In this document: piece by piece, positions 25,901-35,835 of the stretch
How the letters are laid out: every line of letters starts with the position of its first letter
How positions within the stretch are numbered: position 1 is the first letter of the stretch
Source: Pseudomonas sp. M47T1
Lineage (GTDB): Bacteria; Pseudomonadota; Gammaproteobacteria; Pseudomonadales; Pseudomonadaceae
Direction: 5' to 3'
NCBI RefSeq assembly: GCF_000263855.1
Contig: NZ_AJWX01000012.1
Coordinates: 107,048 to 171,047 of the forward strand
DNA: 64,000 nucleotides
Notes under the pieces: model-generated
What the model was told of the DNA's origin: nothing
The model's input: only the letters and a program-made list of their open reading frames with translations
Database searches by the model: none
Translations under genes and position numbers: made by a program

Positions 25901-28181
25901 GCGCCGGGTGCAACCCTGGTTTCGCTCGCCTGTGCGCACACCCGAGGGCGCCGGTTACTCGCTCAGTGGGCGTGGCCAGGCACGTTGGAGCGTGCGCGCC
26001 CGCTTGCGTGCGTTGTACCCGGCGCTGGACGACACCGCGCTGCTAGAACGGCGGCGCACCATGCGCCGTCCGGGTGACAGTGAGGAGCTGGCACTGCTGC
26101 GCCTGGAAACCGAACACCAAGTGCTCCATGCAGGCTTGAGCGACTGGGCCAATGCCGGGTCACCTGCCCAGCGCCTGGCCCGTGCGCCTGCACGGCAGGA
26201 AATATTGCGCGCTTGGCGCCGCGAGACGCCCAGCGTGCACCTGAGCGGTCGTGCCGTGGGCGAGCTGCCGGTGATTACCGCAGACTTCAGCCATCTGCTG
26301 GTGCTGCACCTTGAGCAAATGGGGCTGGTGCAGGACCCGTCGCTGTTCATCGGGCGGTTTTCCGGCCTGCGCACCTTGAGCCTGGCCAACAATGGCCTGG
26401 TGGCCATACCCGAGGCGGTGCGCGGCTTGCAGCAACTGGAGACGCTGACGCTGAGCGGTAATCATCTGGCGCTCAATGACTCGTTCTTCGCGCCTTTGCG
26501 TGGTTTGCCTTTGCGCCATTTAAGGCTGCGCAACGCCTTCCAATTGGCCGTGGAAGAAGACGATATTCTGGATACGCCACTGACAGCTGCCATGCTGGAG
26601 CCGCTGACTACCCTCAATCATCTGCGTGGGCTGGACCTGTCCGCCAATGGCCTGTCGCTGGATGACGCTGCGTTTGAACAGCTTGGCAGGCTGACCGGGT
26701 TATGGCGCTTGAACCTCAATAACACCCTGATCGAACTCAACCCGCGAAGGGTCGCCTCGCTGAATCGTCTGCGCGATCTGCGCACGCTGGACCTTGGCGA
26801 AAATCGTCTGGGCGTGCCCCCCGACGTTTCCTGGATGATCAACTTGCAGGTGCTCGGGCTGGCCAACGGCGGCCTGCGCGAATGGCCCCAGGGCTTGCGG
26901 CAACTGCTGTTGGAACCCTGGAGCAGCGTTGAACACGTCAACCTCAGTCACAACCAACTGCAGGACCTGCCCTTCGGTTCGACTGATGAGCTATTGAGCC
27001 TGTCACAGGACGTGGCCTTGTCGCTGCAAGGCAACCCCTTCAACGAACAGGCGCGTGCGTGGCTGCGAACCGCGCGCGTTCCCGTGGGCCTGGACCAGGC
27101 CCCGGTGGCGCCGGGTACGCAAGTGGAGGCCTGGCGGCAAGGGGCGCCGGCCGACCTGTTGGCACGGGTGGATGCGGACCGGTTGCAACCCGAGGCGCAG
27201 GGCTTTTACCGGGTGATTGACCGGGTGGCCGACACTGCGGACTATCTCGTAGACCCGGTTCGGGCTCGGCAACGCTTGTGGGCCATTGTGCAGCAGGTGG
27301 TGCCCGGTGAGGGGGTGGCGGGCGACGGGCTGGGCATCGTCGACTTGCGGGCGCAGTTGTTCGAACAAGCGCAAGAGATTGAAGATACCTGCGGCGACGG
27401 GATCAGCACCTTGCTCGACCGCTTCGACGTCACGGTTGCGGCCTGGCAGGCCGCCTCGTCGGCCCAGCGCGGCGCGCGCGATATGTTTATGCCGCTCAGG
27501 TCCCTGGGCAGGCAGTTGCTGAGTGCGCAACTGGTGGACGAGTACGGTGTTGCCATCAGTCGCGCGCGTGAGGTGCGCCGCGACGCGTTGTTGGGTAACC
27601 GCACGCCATCGCCCTTGCACCCGCTCGATGATATCGAGGACGTGGACCTGCTGCCCACCGCCCCGGATGAGGTGGAAATTCGTCTGGTGCTGCGCACCCG
27701 CTTGCAGCGTGAATTGGACCTGCGTTCGCAGCCGGCCATGCGCTACGGCGAGGAAGTCAGCTCGGCCACCGTGCAGCGAGTAGCGGCGGCCGTGCGCAGT
27801 GACCTGACCGCCGCGCGCTTGCAGGCCTGGTTGGTGGAGCAACCGTTCTGGCGCCTGTACTGGCGCAAGGTGGTGCCCGACGCGTTTGCGGCGCAAGAGG
27901 CCCTGTGGCGTGACGTGCTCGATGTGTTCGAGGACGCCATTGCCGGCACGCGACCGTTCACACTGGCGCCCGCCGAGCGGCTGGACGCGGCCCTGGCCCA
28001 ACTGGGTCAGTTTCACAGCCAGGCGCTGGCGGCGCCCATCGCCTGGCGCGACGGACCGGTGGTGCTCACTGACGGGGTGATCAAAGCGCTGTACGACTGG
28101 ATCGCCCGCCAGCGCGATGCCGCGCAACTGGGCATTGTGCGGCAGCAAACCGAGGCACAGTTCCGCGCCCAGCCGTTCTAG
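22980..28181 (+). CDS. Giant leucine-rich-repeat protein with NEL-type E3 ubiquitin ligase domain (first copy)
   Basis: A 1733-residue protein of the DUF6543/LRR/NEL class. The N-terminal ~700 residues are the DUF6543 ('dermonecrotic toxin') region, with two hydrophobic stretches near 419-450 (SVPGVGELMAVVGAVELV) and 476-495. Leucine-rich repeats run about 1086-1350, e.g. LRTLSLANNGLVAIPEAV and LRDLRTLDLGENRLGVPP. The C-terminal NEL domain (~1375-1700) has the catalytic CxD as EDTCGDG, C1471 and D1473. NEL enzymes of IpaH/SspH type move ubiquitin onto eukaryotic host proteins after secretion. No signal peptide and no secretion genes are near. The ATG at 22980 has GGAG upstream. Function is inferred from domains. 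Confidence 0.88.
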   Translation: MTDPAVTRPSPGPHQALIESALPPWLLQAPAPLREQYFARSQAGLSSSDRARVLIKHLQTPEGFCAPLLQAELDRRYPALNLKVRGHELVRMVREREGLSVRLRPLRQTLLQAALQNFDADQARRDGLETGSVIIPVGVFTFDVNDDLTLRYKYPADSVVRLAPDTFASLCRNLDLGRRYHEHVAQVLGAGPFSTPDRAPSPSARRRTFRQQLADQLAIAATTAALRGEVSTAACQALLDMLATGRGQWAGEPLEVHQVRLLASTFYSGQRLRGIQLFAPHGNPGPCMLYMPGEPHAPLREFATGQVCADYLREQLRDRGYQQYFQRFLSLSRAPAFFARLNDTLSPQPVTWPGQFPAPPQPDPNADIGLRSDLYNKPVARLLANHHMQLLLGNAQLLAVPSAIHDRQAHERTVAWWEGLGWSVLNAAAFSVPGVGELMAVVGAVELVKSVCLGVDEWQHGHTAEAMGHFAEVAENVVMIAAATGASIAIARSPFVDTMVPVVDNTGHQRLLHPDLSAYASEHALPEGALPNEQGQYWIEGKPHVVIGERLYEQRLDPDSGAWHLHHANLAADYRPLLQHNGEGAWQHVHEAPLEWEGTQLMRRFGALTNGLSDLQLIQAQEVCGVSAAQLRQLHITRQPLPAGLHEALLRWRSQRAVDTLVTAMRSQEGLGEGGSFVPALLARLPRWPQGVGVREVLESGSYRDFLPGDHDAHVEVTRGEWRLGQVAGRVVQQLNGEQRAQLFGDSVENTPQAHAQVLADRLAEQFEQAREEIRRAIEQRLQPPVTVEAAPVSRDFAGLSPRLANDIAGAATDLERTQLRDHGRVPVRVAEEARMVVRRERLARAMEGLMDRRQVSLDRDRLAVRLLSHLSGWSGNVRVELHAESIGGRRLAVAGHEQAAEIKVVVRRNGTYQAYDTQDNELSGATDLFEALAHALPDQVRAGLRVRNGAGLGERLAHQALRNPQAAAQALGQRRVQPWFRSPVRTPEGAGYSLSGRGQARWSVRARLRALYPALDDTALLERRRTMRRPGDSEELALLRLETEHQVLHAGLSDWANAGSPAQRLARAPARQEILRAWRRETPSVHLSGRAVGELPVITADFSHLLVLHLEQMGLVQDPSLFIGRFSGLRTLSLANNGLVAIPEAVRGLQQLETLTLSGNHLALNDSFFAPLRGLPLRHLRLRNAFQLAVEEDDILDTPLTAAMLEPLTTLNHLRGLDLSANGLSLDDAAFEQLGRLTGLWRLNLNNTLIELNPRRVASLNRLRDLRTLDLGENRLGVPPDVSWMINLQVLGLANGGLREWPQGLRQLLLEPWSSVEHVNLSHNQLQDLPFGSTDELLSLSQDVALSLQGNPFNEQARAWLRTARVPVGLDQAPVAPGTQVEAWRQGAPADLLARVDADRLQPEAQGFYRVIDRVADTADYLVDPVRARQRLWAIVQQVVPGEGVAGDGLGIVDLRAQLFEQAQEIEDTCGDGISTLLDRFDVTVAAWQAASSAQRGARDMFMPLRSLGRQLLSAQLVDEYGVAISRAREVRRDALLGNRTPSPLHPLDDIEDVDLLPTAPDEVEIRLVLRTRLQRELDLRSQPAMRYGEEVSSATVQRVAAAVRSDLTAARLQAWLVEQPFWRLYWRKVVPDAFAAQEALWRDVLDVFEDAIAGTRPFTLAPAERLDAALAQLGQFHSQALAAPIAWRDGPVVLTDGVIKALYDWIARQRDAAQLGIVRQQTEAQFRAQPF

Positions 28182-28187
28182 CGCTAT

Positions 28188-28263
28188 GTAACACCGGGTC
28201 GTGCGCGTCAGGCGTTCCACTGGCGGCGCAGCACGTTCGCTGCGCCTTCAGTGGAGTGTTTTC
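28188..28263 (+). promoter_or_regulatory. 5' leader of the second NEL ligase gene: shared box plus SD-overlapping hairpin
   Basis: GTAACACCGG (28188-28197) begins 6 bases after the previous stop. CCACTG (28217-28222) pairs with CAGTGG (28249-28254), whose last GG is part of the GGAG Shine-Dalgarno, and inside is a perfect 8-bp stem GGCGCAGC/GCTGCGCC (28225-28246). There is no T-run, so this is not a normal terminator. Confidence 0.55.
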
Positions 28264-31200
28264 ATGAGTATTCCCGCCTTTCAGAGCTTGCCTTTCAACA
28301 CGCGACAACTGGCCGAACAGGTGCCCGCCTGGCTGACGGCGGCCAGCGTGGCGCAACGGGCCCATTACCGTGAGCGGCTGCTGGCCCACCTGCGCAGTGC
28401 TGCCCGTGGCGCGAGCATCCACCGACGCTTGCTCACCCCGGCGCAGTTCTGCGAACCCCTGCTGGTGCAAGCGCTGGTCCGTCGCTTCAACCTGGAGGTA
28501 GACGTCTACGCCACCGAATGGGTGCGGGTGGATTACCACTACTCGCTGGAGGGGCGGCGGCGTCAGCCGCATCGGCAAACGTTGCTGGAGGCGGCCATGG
28601 GCAATTTCGAGGCCCAGGAAGACTTTGCCCCCCAGACCTTGATTCTTCCGGTGGGTGAGTACCGCTTGGTGTTGGGCCCGGTGCTGGGGTATCGATACGA
28701 CCCGCGCGCCGTGTTGCCCATCACGCCTCAGGCGTTTGCCGCTTTGTGCCGCGAACTCGATATGGGTGGGCAGTATCAGGCCCACCTGCAAGCGGTGCTG
28801 GCGCCAGCGCCCAGCAGCGTTCTGGGCGCTTGGCCCCAAGACAGTATCAGGCGCCAGATTGCCGATGCGCTGCTGGTGCAGGTCAACTGCGCGCAGATCA
28901 AAGGTGCCATCGATACAAGCACCGCTGCCCTGCTCGAAGCATTGCTCGGCGAGGGTATTGCGCCGTCCTGGCAGGGAGGTGCCGTCCAGGTCTGCCGGCT
29001 TCGCGCGTTGGTCACCTGGGTGCACAGTGGAACGCCGTTGGCGGGGGCAGTGCTGGTGCGCTCCCAGGCCGATCCCGAAGGCCCCTGCGTGCTGTACCTG
29101 CCTGGCGCTGAAGCGGAGCCGCTCAAGCAGTTCGACAGTTTCGCCGCGATGGCCATTGCCCTGCGCCAGCGTCTGCGGGACCGTGGTTTTCAGGCCTTTT
29201 TCCAGCGTTTCGTGCCTTGCGCCGAGCGTGGCGAGTTTTTTGCCCGGCTGCTCAACACGCTTAGCCCGCAACCGTTCAGCCTGCTGTTCCCCAAGCCTCG
29301 GGAAGACGACCCCGACGCCGACATCGGCGTGCGCGCGGACGCGCTGGCCACCGGGCTGGTGGAGCAACTGCGCCTGGACATGCTGGCCACCGTGCTGGGC
29401 GATGCGCGCTGGTGCGTGGTGCCGACCGACGATGAAGACCGCAAGACCCGCGACCGGCGCTTGCAACAGATGCTGGCGCTGGGGCTGGATGTGCTCAATG
29501 TGGCCGGGTTCATTGTGCCCAGTGTAGGGGTGTTGATGGCGGTGGTGGGGGTGGCGCAATTGCTAGGGGAGACGTTTGTAGGGGTAGATGACTGGACCCA
29601 TGGCCAGAAACAGGAGGCGGTGGGGCACTTTTTCTCCGTGGCCGACAACCTGGCCCTGTTGGCGGCCGGCTCGGCCGTGCACGTGGCCGTGGAGCGCTCG
29701 CCATTTGTCGAGGGCATGCTCCCGGTGATGGATCGCCAGGGGCGCCAGCGGTTGTGGAATGTCGACCTGGCTGCCTTCAGCGTGGCTGACGATTTACCGG
29801 CCGATGCCACGGCCAACCCTCAAGGTCAGTATCAGCGAGGCGGGCAGTGGTACATCCGCATGGACGGCAAGCTCTACCGCCAAGGCTACGACGCCGCCAA
29901 GACGGCCTGGTTCATTGAGCACCCGGACGGTAAAGGCGTGCGTGTGCCGCTGCGCCACAACGGCCAGGGCGCCTGGCGCGGGGCTCACGAATTAACCCAT
30001 CAGTGGGGCGCTCGCCAGGCCATGCGCCGGCTGGGGCCTGCCACTTTCGGACTGGATGATTTCAGCCTGGACGTTGCTCGTTTGGCCAGCGGGCTGAGCG
30101 AGGCCCAGGTGCAAGCGCTGCACGTGCGCAACAGGCCCTTGCCGGCACTACTGCTCGCCAGCCTGGCCGACTTTCGCGCTCAGGCCGAGGTCATGGGCTT
30201 GCCAGCGCCCGAGCGCGCCGCCGCATTTGCACAGCGGCGCGGCACGTGGCCCGCCGTGGCGGTCAACCCTGGGGCCATGGCCTTGAACCGTGATTTCCCC
30301 GGCCTGCCGCCAGCATTGGCCGACGCGGTGCTGGCCACAGCCAACAGGGCTGAACGCCAGTACCTTCAGCGTACGGGGCGCCTGCCGTTGCGGCTGGCCG
30401 AACGGGCGCATGGTGCGTTGCGGGCCTGGCGCTTGAACCGGGCCATCACCGGGCTGGCGTTGCCGGACAGCGCGTGGCCACAGACGCGCCGGTTGCGTAA
30501 GGGCCTGTTGTCCCAGGCCCCTGATGCTTCGCCCTCTGTTGCCACCCTGGTACGCCTCGCCATCGAGAACCCTGCGCGGGCCGCGCAGCTGATTGGCCAG
30601 GCGCCGGTCTCAGGACGGTTTCGCTTGCCCCAGCGTCAACCGAACGGCCATTGGGGTTACCCGCTCAGCGGTCGTCCCGGCGGTGCCGGCGTGCCCCTGC
30701 GCGAGCGCTTGAGCGAGCTTTATCCGCGGGTGGATGACGCTGAGCTGGAGGCGCTGTTGGCGCAATTGGGGGAGGGGCCCGAGCAGGTGGGCAATTTCGC
30801 TGCCGTGCAACTTCAGCATCAACAATTGACAGCCGACCTGGATGCCTGGGTGGGTGAGCAAGGGGGCGGGTTGGCCGAGGATGTACAGCGCGAGGCGCGT
30901 ATCGAGGCCATGGAGCGGATATTGGCGGTGTGGCAGCGCGACCCCGGCCATATCAATTATGAGGACGACCAGGTGAGCGGCTATGAGCTTGACCTGAGTG
31001 ATCTGCCGCTGGGGCAACTGCCTGCATTGACGGCTGATTTCAGCCACGTGCAGCAGTTGGTACTGGATGGCGTGGGCACGAATCACGACCCTTCGCCGTT
31101 CCTGCGTGCATTCACCAGCTTGCGTGGCGTGGACATGTGCCGCAATGGCCTGCTGACCATTCCCGAAGCGGTCGCCACCCTGCCCATGCTGCGCGACCTG

Positions 31201-32931
31201 CATCTGGGCGCCAATCAATTGCTCGCCAGCGACGATATGTTTCGCAGCCTGGCCGGGCTCTCCAGCCTGGAGTCACTGGATGTACAAAACATGCCGCTGG
31301 AGATTCCGCCGGGTGCGTTCGCGCAGCTGGCACGGCTGCCGTCGCTGCGCGACCTGGCGCTGTCCGGTACTGCGCAGGCGCTCAGCGATCAGACGCTGGT
31401 GGGCGTTGCCAGCCTGAGCCGCCTGCAATACCTGTGGTTGCGCAACACCGGCCTGGTGATGAGCGCCGCGCGCGGGCAGTTGTTGGCGCAGCTGCATGAC
31501 CTGCGCTGGATGGACCTGGCCGACAACCCCCTGGGGGAGTCGCTGGACCTGAGCCCGTTCACGCGGCTGATCAGCGTCGACCTCAGCCGTTGCCGGTTGA
31601 CCGGCTGGCCTGCGGGCCTGACCGAGTTGATGGCGGCACAGCCGCTCTACCTGAACACGGTGTTGTTGACGCAAAACCCCATCGCCGAGGTGCCGGTGCT
31701 CCGCGGTTTATCCATGTTTGCAGCCGGGGCGCGGAATGTGCCCACCCTGCGCATCAGTCGCGAAGCGTTGAGCGAGGCTAGCCTGGATCGCCTGCTGGCT
31801 GTGGACGTTGAGCCTGTCGAGGCGCACGGGCAGGTTCTGGCCGATTGGTTGCAGGGCAGCACGGCGCAGGTGCGCTTGCGCGCCGAAGCCCTGCGTGAGC
31901 AGCCTGAGGCGCGGTTTTTCATGACGGCATTGGACCGATCGGTAGAAACCCAGGACTACCGCGCCGACCGCCAGGCCGGGCGGGTGCGTATCCAGCAATT
32001 GCTCAACGCCCTGGACGACGAACCGGAGGGTGAAGCCGCCGTGGATCGAGCGGCGCTGCGCAACCAATTGTTCGACGTGGGCGAGGAGGTGATGACGACC
32101 TGCGGTGATGGTGTGCAGTTGTTCCTGCGCCGCTGCGAAACCCTGGTCCAGGTCTACGATGTGGCTCAGCAGGCAGCCGCCGATGGCGATCTCGGGCGGC
32201 TGGCCCAGCTGGGGCGCAGGTTCTATCGCGAGCACCTGCTGGATGAGGTGGCGGGGCGCCTGTACAACGCACGCGTTACCCGCCGCCAGGTACTGTTCCC
32301 CGACGCCGTGGCGCGGGCCGCCACCGCGCAGGAATTGGCCGCGTTGACCCCCGCCGATGAACACGGCGCCCCGGCCCTGGCGGCCATGGATGAGGGTGAT
32401 AGCGCAAGCCTGGTGGACGTGCCCGACGAGGCCGAAATTCGCCTGCGCTTGCGTATAGATTTGGCGCAACGGCTGGACCTGCCACCACAAGCACAGCACA
32501 TGCGCTATTTCCAAGCCATGTCCGAGACCATACGGGAGCGGGTGACGGAAGCTGTCAACAACGCCGACACCCCGCACGCCCGGCGTGCGTGGATCCTGGG
32601 GCAGGCATGGTGGGTACACTGCGTGCAACGGCATTGGCAGGTGCGCTTCCAGGCCTTGCGTGAGCACTGGTACGCCGGCCACGCATACCTGCTGGCGTTG
32701 CAGGACGCCGATGGCGAACTCGAGCCCGTGCCGGCGGACGTGCTGCGCCCGTTGGAAACGTTTTTCCCCGAGCACGCGTGGCAGCGCGAGGGCGTGCCGC
32801 AGCGCGTGGTATTGACCGAGGAGGAGTCCGAGGCGGCGCGCCAGCGACTGGACAGCGCCCAGCACGAAGCCGAGCGCAGCCTGCTTGAGGGGCTGTCGGC
32901 GCCGGTGTTGGGGGATGATGAGGCAGCGTGA
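28264..32931 (+). CDS. Giant leucine-rich-repeat protein with NEL-type E3 ubiquitin ligase domain (second copy)
   Basis: A 1555-residue paralogue of the preceding gene with the same domain order. The DUF6543 part has matching hydrophobic stretches near 405-435 (VPSVGVLMAVVGVAQLLG) and 462-476; LRRs are about 905-1140 (LRGVDMCRNGLLTIPEAV, LRWMDLADNPLGESLDL); the NEL domain (~1165-1500) has TTCGDG with C1280 and D1282. Both copies keep phrases such as NTLSPQPF/NTLSPQPV, RSPFVEGMLPV/RSPFVDTMVPV and PDEAEIRLRLR/PDEVEIRLVLR, but overall they are well diverged, so duplication is not recent. The ATG at 28264 has GGAG upstream. The likely role is a secreted effector or toxin acting in eukaryotic cells; the route of export is unknown. 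Confidence 0.88.
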   Translation: MSIPAFQSLPFNTRQLAEQVPAWLTAASVAQRAHYRERLLAHLRSAARGASIHRRLLTPAQFCEPLLVQALVRRFNLEVDVYATEWVRVDYHYSLEGRRRQPHRQTLLEAAMGNFEAQEDFAPQTLILPVGEYRLVLGPVLGYRYDPRAVLPITPQAFAALCRELDMGGQYQAHLQAVLAPAPSSVLGAWPQDSIRRQIADALLVQVNCAQIKGAIDTSTAALLEALLGEGIAPSWQGGAVQVCRLRALVTWVHSGTPLAGAVLVRSQADPEGPCVLYLPGAEAEPLKQFDSFAAMAIALRQRLRDRGFQAFFQRFVPCAERGEFFARLLNTLSPQPFSLLFPKPREDDPDADIGVRADALATGLVEQLRLDMLATVLGDARWCVVPTDDEDRKTRDRRLQQMLALGLDVLNVAGFIVPSVGVLMAVVGVAQLLGETFVGVDDWTHGQKQEAVGHFFSVADNLALLAAGSAVHVAVERSPFVEGMLPVMDRQGRQRLWNVDLAAFSVADDLPADATANPQGQYQRGGQWYIRMDGKLYRQGYDAAKTAWFIEHPDGKGVRVPLRHNGQGAWRGAHELTHQWGARQAMRRLGPATFGLDDFSLDVARLASGLSEAQVQALHVRNRPLPALLLASLADFRAQAEVMGLPAPERAAAFAQRRGTWPAVAVNPGAMALNRDFPGLPPALADAVLATANRAERQYLQRTGRLPLRLAERAHGALRAWRLNRAITGLALPDSAWPQTRRLRKGLLSQAPDASPSVATLVRLAIENPARAAQLIGQAPVSGRFRLPQRQPNGHWGYPLSGRPGGAGVPLRERLSELYPRVDDAELEALLAQLGEGPEQVGNFAAVQLQHQQLTADLDAWVGEQGGGLAEDVQREARIEAMERILAVWQRDPGHINYEDDQVSGYELDLSDLPLGQLPALTADFSHVQQLVLDGVGTNHDPSPFLRAFTSLRGVDMCRNGLLTIPEAVATLPMLRDLHLGANQLLASDDMFRSLAGLSSLESLDVQNMPLEIPPGAFAQLARLPSLRDLALSGTAQALSDQTLVGVASLSRLQYLWLRNTGLVMSAARGQLLAQLHDLRWMDLADNPLGESLDLSPFTRLISVDLSRCRLTGWPAGLTELMAAQPLYLNTVLLTQNPIAEVPVLRGLSMFAAGARNVPTLRISREALSEASLDRLLAVDVEPVEAHGQVLADWLQGSTAQVRLRAEALREQPEARFFMTALDRSVETQDYRADRQAGRVRIQQLLNALDDEPEGEAAVDRAALRNQLFDVGEEVMTTCGDGVQLFLRRCETLVQVYDVAQQAAADGDLGRLAQLGRRFYREHLLDEVAGRLYNARVTRRQVLFPDAVARAATAQELAALTPADEHGAPALAAMDEGDSASLVDVPDEAEIRLRLRIDLAQRLDLPPQAQHMRYFQAMSETIRERVTEAVNNADTPHARRAWILGQAWWVHCVQRHWQVRFQALREHWYAGHAYLLALQDADGELEPVPADVLRPLETFFPEHAWQREGVPQRVVLTEEESEAARQRLDSAQHEAERSLLEGLSAPVLGDDEAA

Positions 32932-32941
32932 AGTGCAGCAG

Positions 32942-32964
32942 GGCGTGCCCGTTGCGGGCACGCC
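32942..32964. terminator. Strong hairpin between convergent genes
   Basis: GGCGTGCCCG and CGGGCACGCC form a perfect 10-bp stem with a 3-base loop, located between the second NEL gene stop and the DUF934 gene stop. It lacks a clear T-run, but its place suggests a two-way transcript end. Confidence 0.65.
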
Positions 32965-32973
32965 TTACAGCGG

Positions 32974-33451
32974 TCAGCGGCGACGGAACAGCGGCAGCGG
33001 TTCGTCGGTGGCGGCCTGGTAGCTCACCGAGAAGTCCTTCAGGCTTTCAAGGGCTTCGTACGGGTCTTTGTCGGCGCGCAGGGCGAAGGCATCGAAACCG
33101 CAGCGGTGCAGGTAGAACAACTGGTCGCGCAGCACGTCACCAATGGCGCGCAGCTCGCCCTTGAAGCCGTAGCGGTCACGCAGCAGGCGCGCATTGGAGT
33201 AGTTGCGCCCATCGGTGAAGGCCGGGAAGTTCAAGGCAATGACCTGGAACTTGCTGACGTCTTCACCGATTTCCTCGGCTTCCTCGTCGCTGTCCAGCCA
33301 CACGCCCAGGCCGCCGTCACGGGCTTGCAGGGCGTGGCCGTGCTCGCGCCACAGGGCCAGGGGCACGATCAGGTCATCACAATTGCTGATGCCGTCCAGG
33401 GTCGCGTCCTTGGGCAGCAGGTGCCAGGTTTCGTCGACGACTTCGTTGTTC

Positions 33452-33468
<17 letters not shown>
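32974..33468 (-). CDS. DUF934 protein linked to sulfite reductase
   Basis: A 164-residue protein of the DUF934 family: RIIKNNEVVDETWHLL, then LIVPLALWREHG, GVWLDSDEEAEEIGEDV, FTDGRNYSNARLLRDRYGFKGELRAIGDVLRDQL and FYLHRCGFDAFALR. It is found next to cysI in many proteobacteria and is thought to help sulfite reductase, though its role is not settled. The start is the ATG at 33468 with AGGAGC upstream; it overlaps the end of cysI by 17 bases, so translation is likely coupled. A longer frame to 33546 is rejected because it runs further into cysI. Confidence 0.9.
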
Positions 33469-35110
<1,642 letters not shown>

Positions 35111-35240
35111 AGGTGTCCTGTTCTCAGGCTGCTTACAGCAAATCTGCGCGCACGGCCGCGCACTCCCAGCGGAGCCGACAAAAGATACCAGTTTAGGGTT
35201 ATGCGCAAAAGTGATGTTTGAATATAAGGAAAGAACCAAA

Positions 35241-35258
35241 AGTACTAACCTTAGTACT
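35241..35258. promoter_or_regulatory. Perfect palindrome, possible operator
   Basis: AGTACTAACCTTAGTACT has 8-base arms with a CC centre and no mismatch. It lies in the divergent gap between cysI (131 bases away) and the 37-residue protein gene (90 bases away). The regulator is unknown. Confidence 0.5.
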
Positions 35259-35347
35259 TTAGTCTCAAGTCCCTACTTGCCGAGGGGGCATGGCTGAACT
35301 TTACTGGGAGTGCGTCCTGATAAAAACCATAAAGAGGCGAACGCACC

Positions 35348-35461
35348 ATGAGCAACCCCGTGAAAAGCCGCAAACCCGATAGCAGCGTCGACGCTTGGGC
35401 GATTCTGTTTTTGATTATTCTTGTTGTTTCTGCCGCCGTATTCTGGGTGAGTCATCAGTAG
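35348..35461 (+). CDS. Small single-pass membrane protein (37 aa)
   Basis: The ORF begins MSNPVKSRKPDSSVDAWAIL and continues into a hydrophobic helix (FLIILVVSAAVFWV) ending SHQ. AGAGG lies 13-17 bases before the ATG. The charged Lys/Arg-rich N-terminus followed by one helix predicts an inner-membrane protein with cytoplasmic N-terminus. Similar small proteins occur in other pseudomonads as I recall, but no function is known. It is divergent from cysI. Confidence 0.6.
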   Translation: MSNPVKSRKPDSSVDAWAILFLIILVVSAAVFWVSHQ

Positions 35462-35585
35462 GGTGGGGGCGGGGTGCATGGCTTAGGGCCTTCAGCGCTC
35501 TGGAGATCGAGTGCCGCGCAGGCGGCGCACGATGTCATGAACACCACAAAAGCCAACGACAGGCACCCCAAACCCACCCCAACCC

Positions 35586-35792
35586 TCACAAAACCAACCA
35601 GACCACCACCTTCACCACCCCAAACAACCCCAACGCAAACACCACCGTGCACACAATGCCCAGTACCACGAAGTGCACGGGCTTGCCGTGGGTGAAGTCG
35701 CGCTCGCGATTCTTCTGGCTTTGCACACCGAAGGCCGCCGCGATGATGCTGTGCAGCATTTGCCAGAGGGTGGGGGGCTTGGGCTCGGCCAT
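35586..35792 (-). CDS. DUF2970 small membrane protein
   Basis: A 68-residue protein: MAEPKPPTLWQMLHSIIAAAFGV, then QSQKNRERDFTHGKP and a C-terminal helix (VVLGIVCTVVFALGLFGVVKVVVW). The WQMLHSIIAAAFGVQSQKNRERDF block is the hallmark of DUF2970. An in-frame ATG three codons upstream is possible. A much longer frame to 36047 overlaps the GT2 gene antisense to good coding features and is not used. One or two membrane helices; role unknown. Confidence 0.82.
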   Translation of the reverse strand: MAEPKPPTLWQMLHSIIAAAFGVQSQKNRERDFTHGKPVHFVVLGIVCTVVFALGLFGVVKVVVWLVL

Positions 35793-35835
35793 GGTGTGCA
35801 TCCCGGCAGGTGATGCAGCAAGCGTAGCTGCTGGG

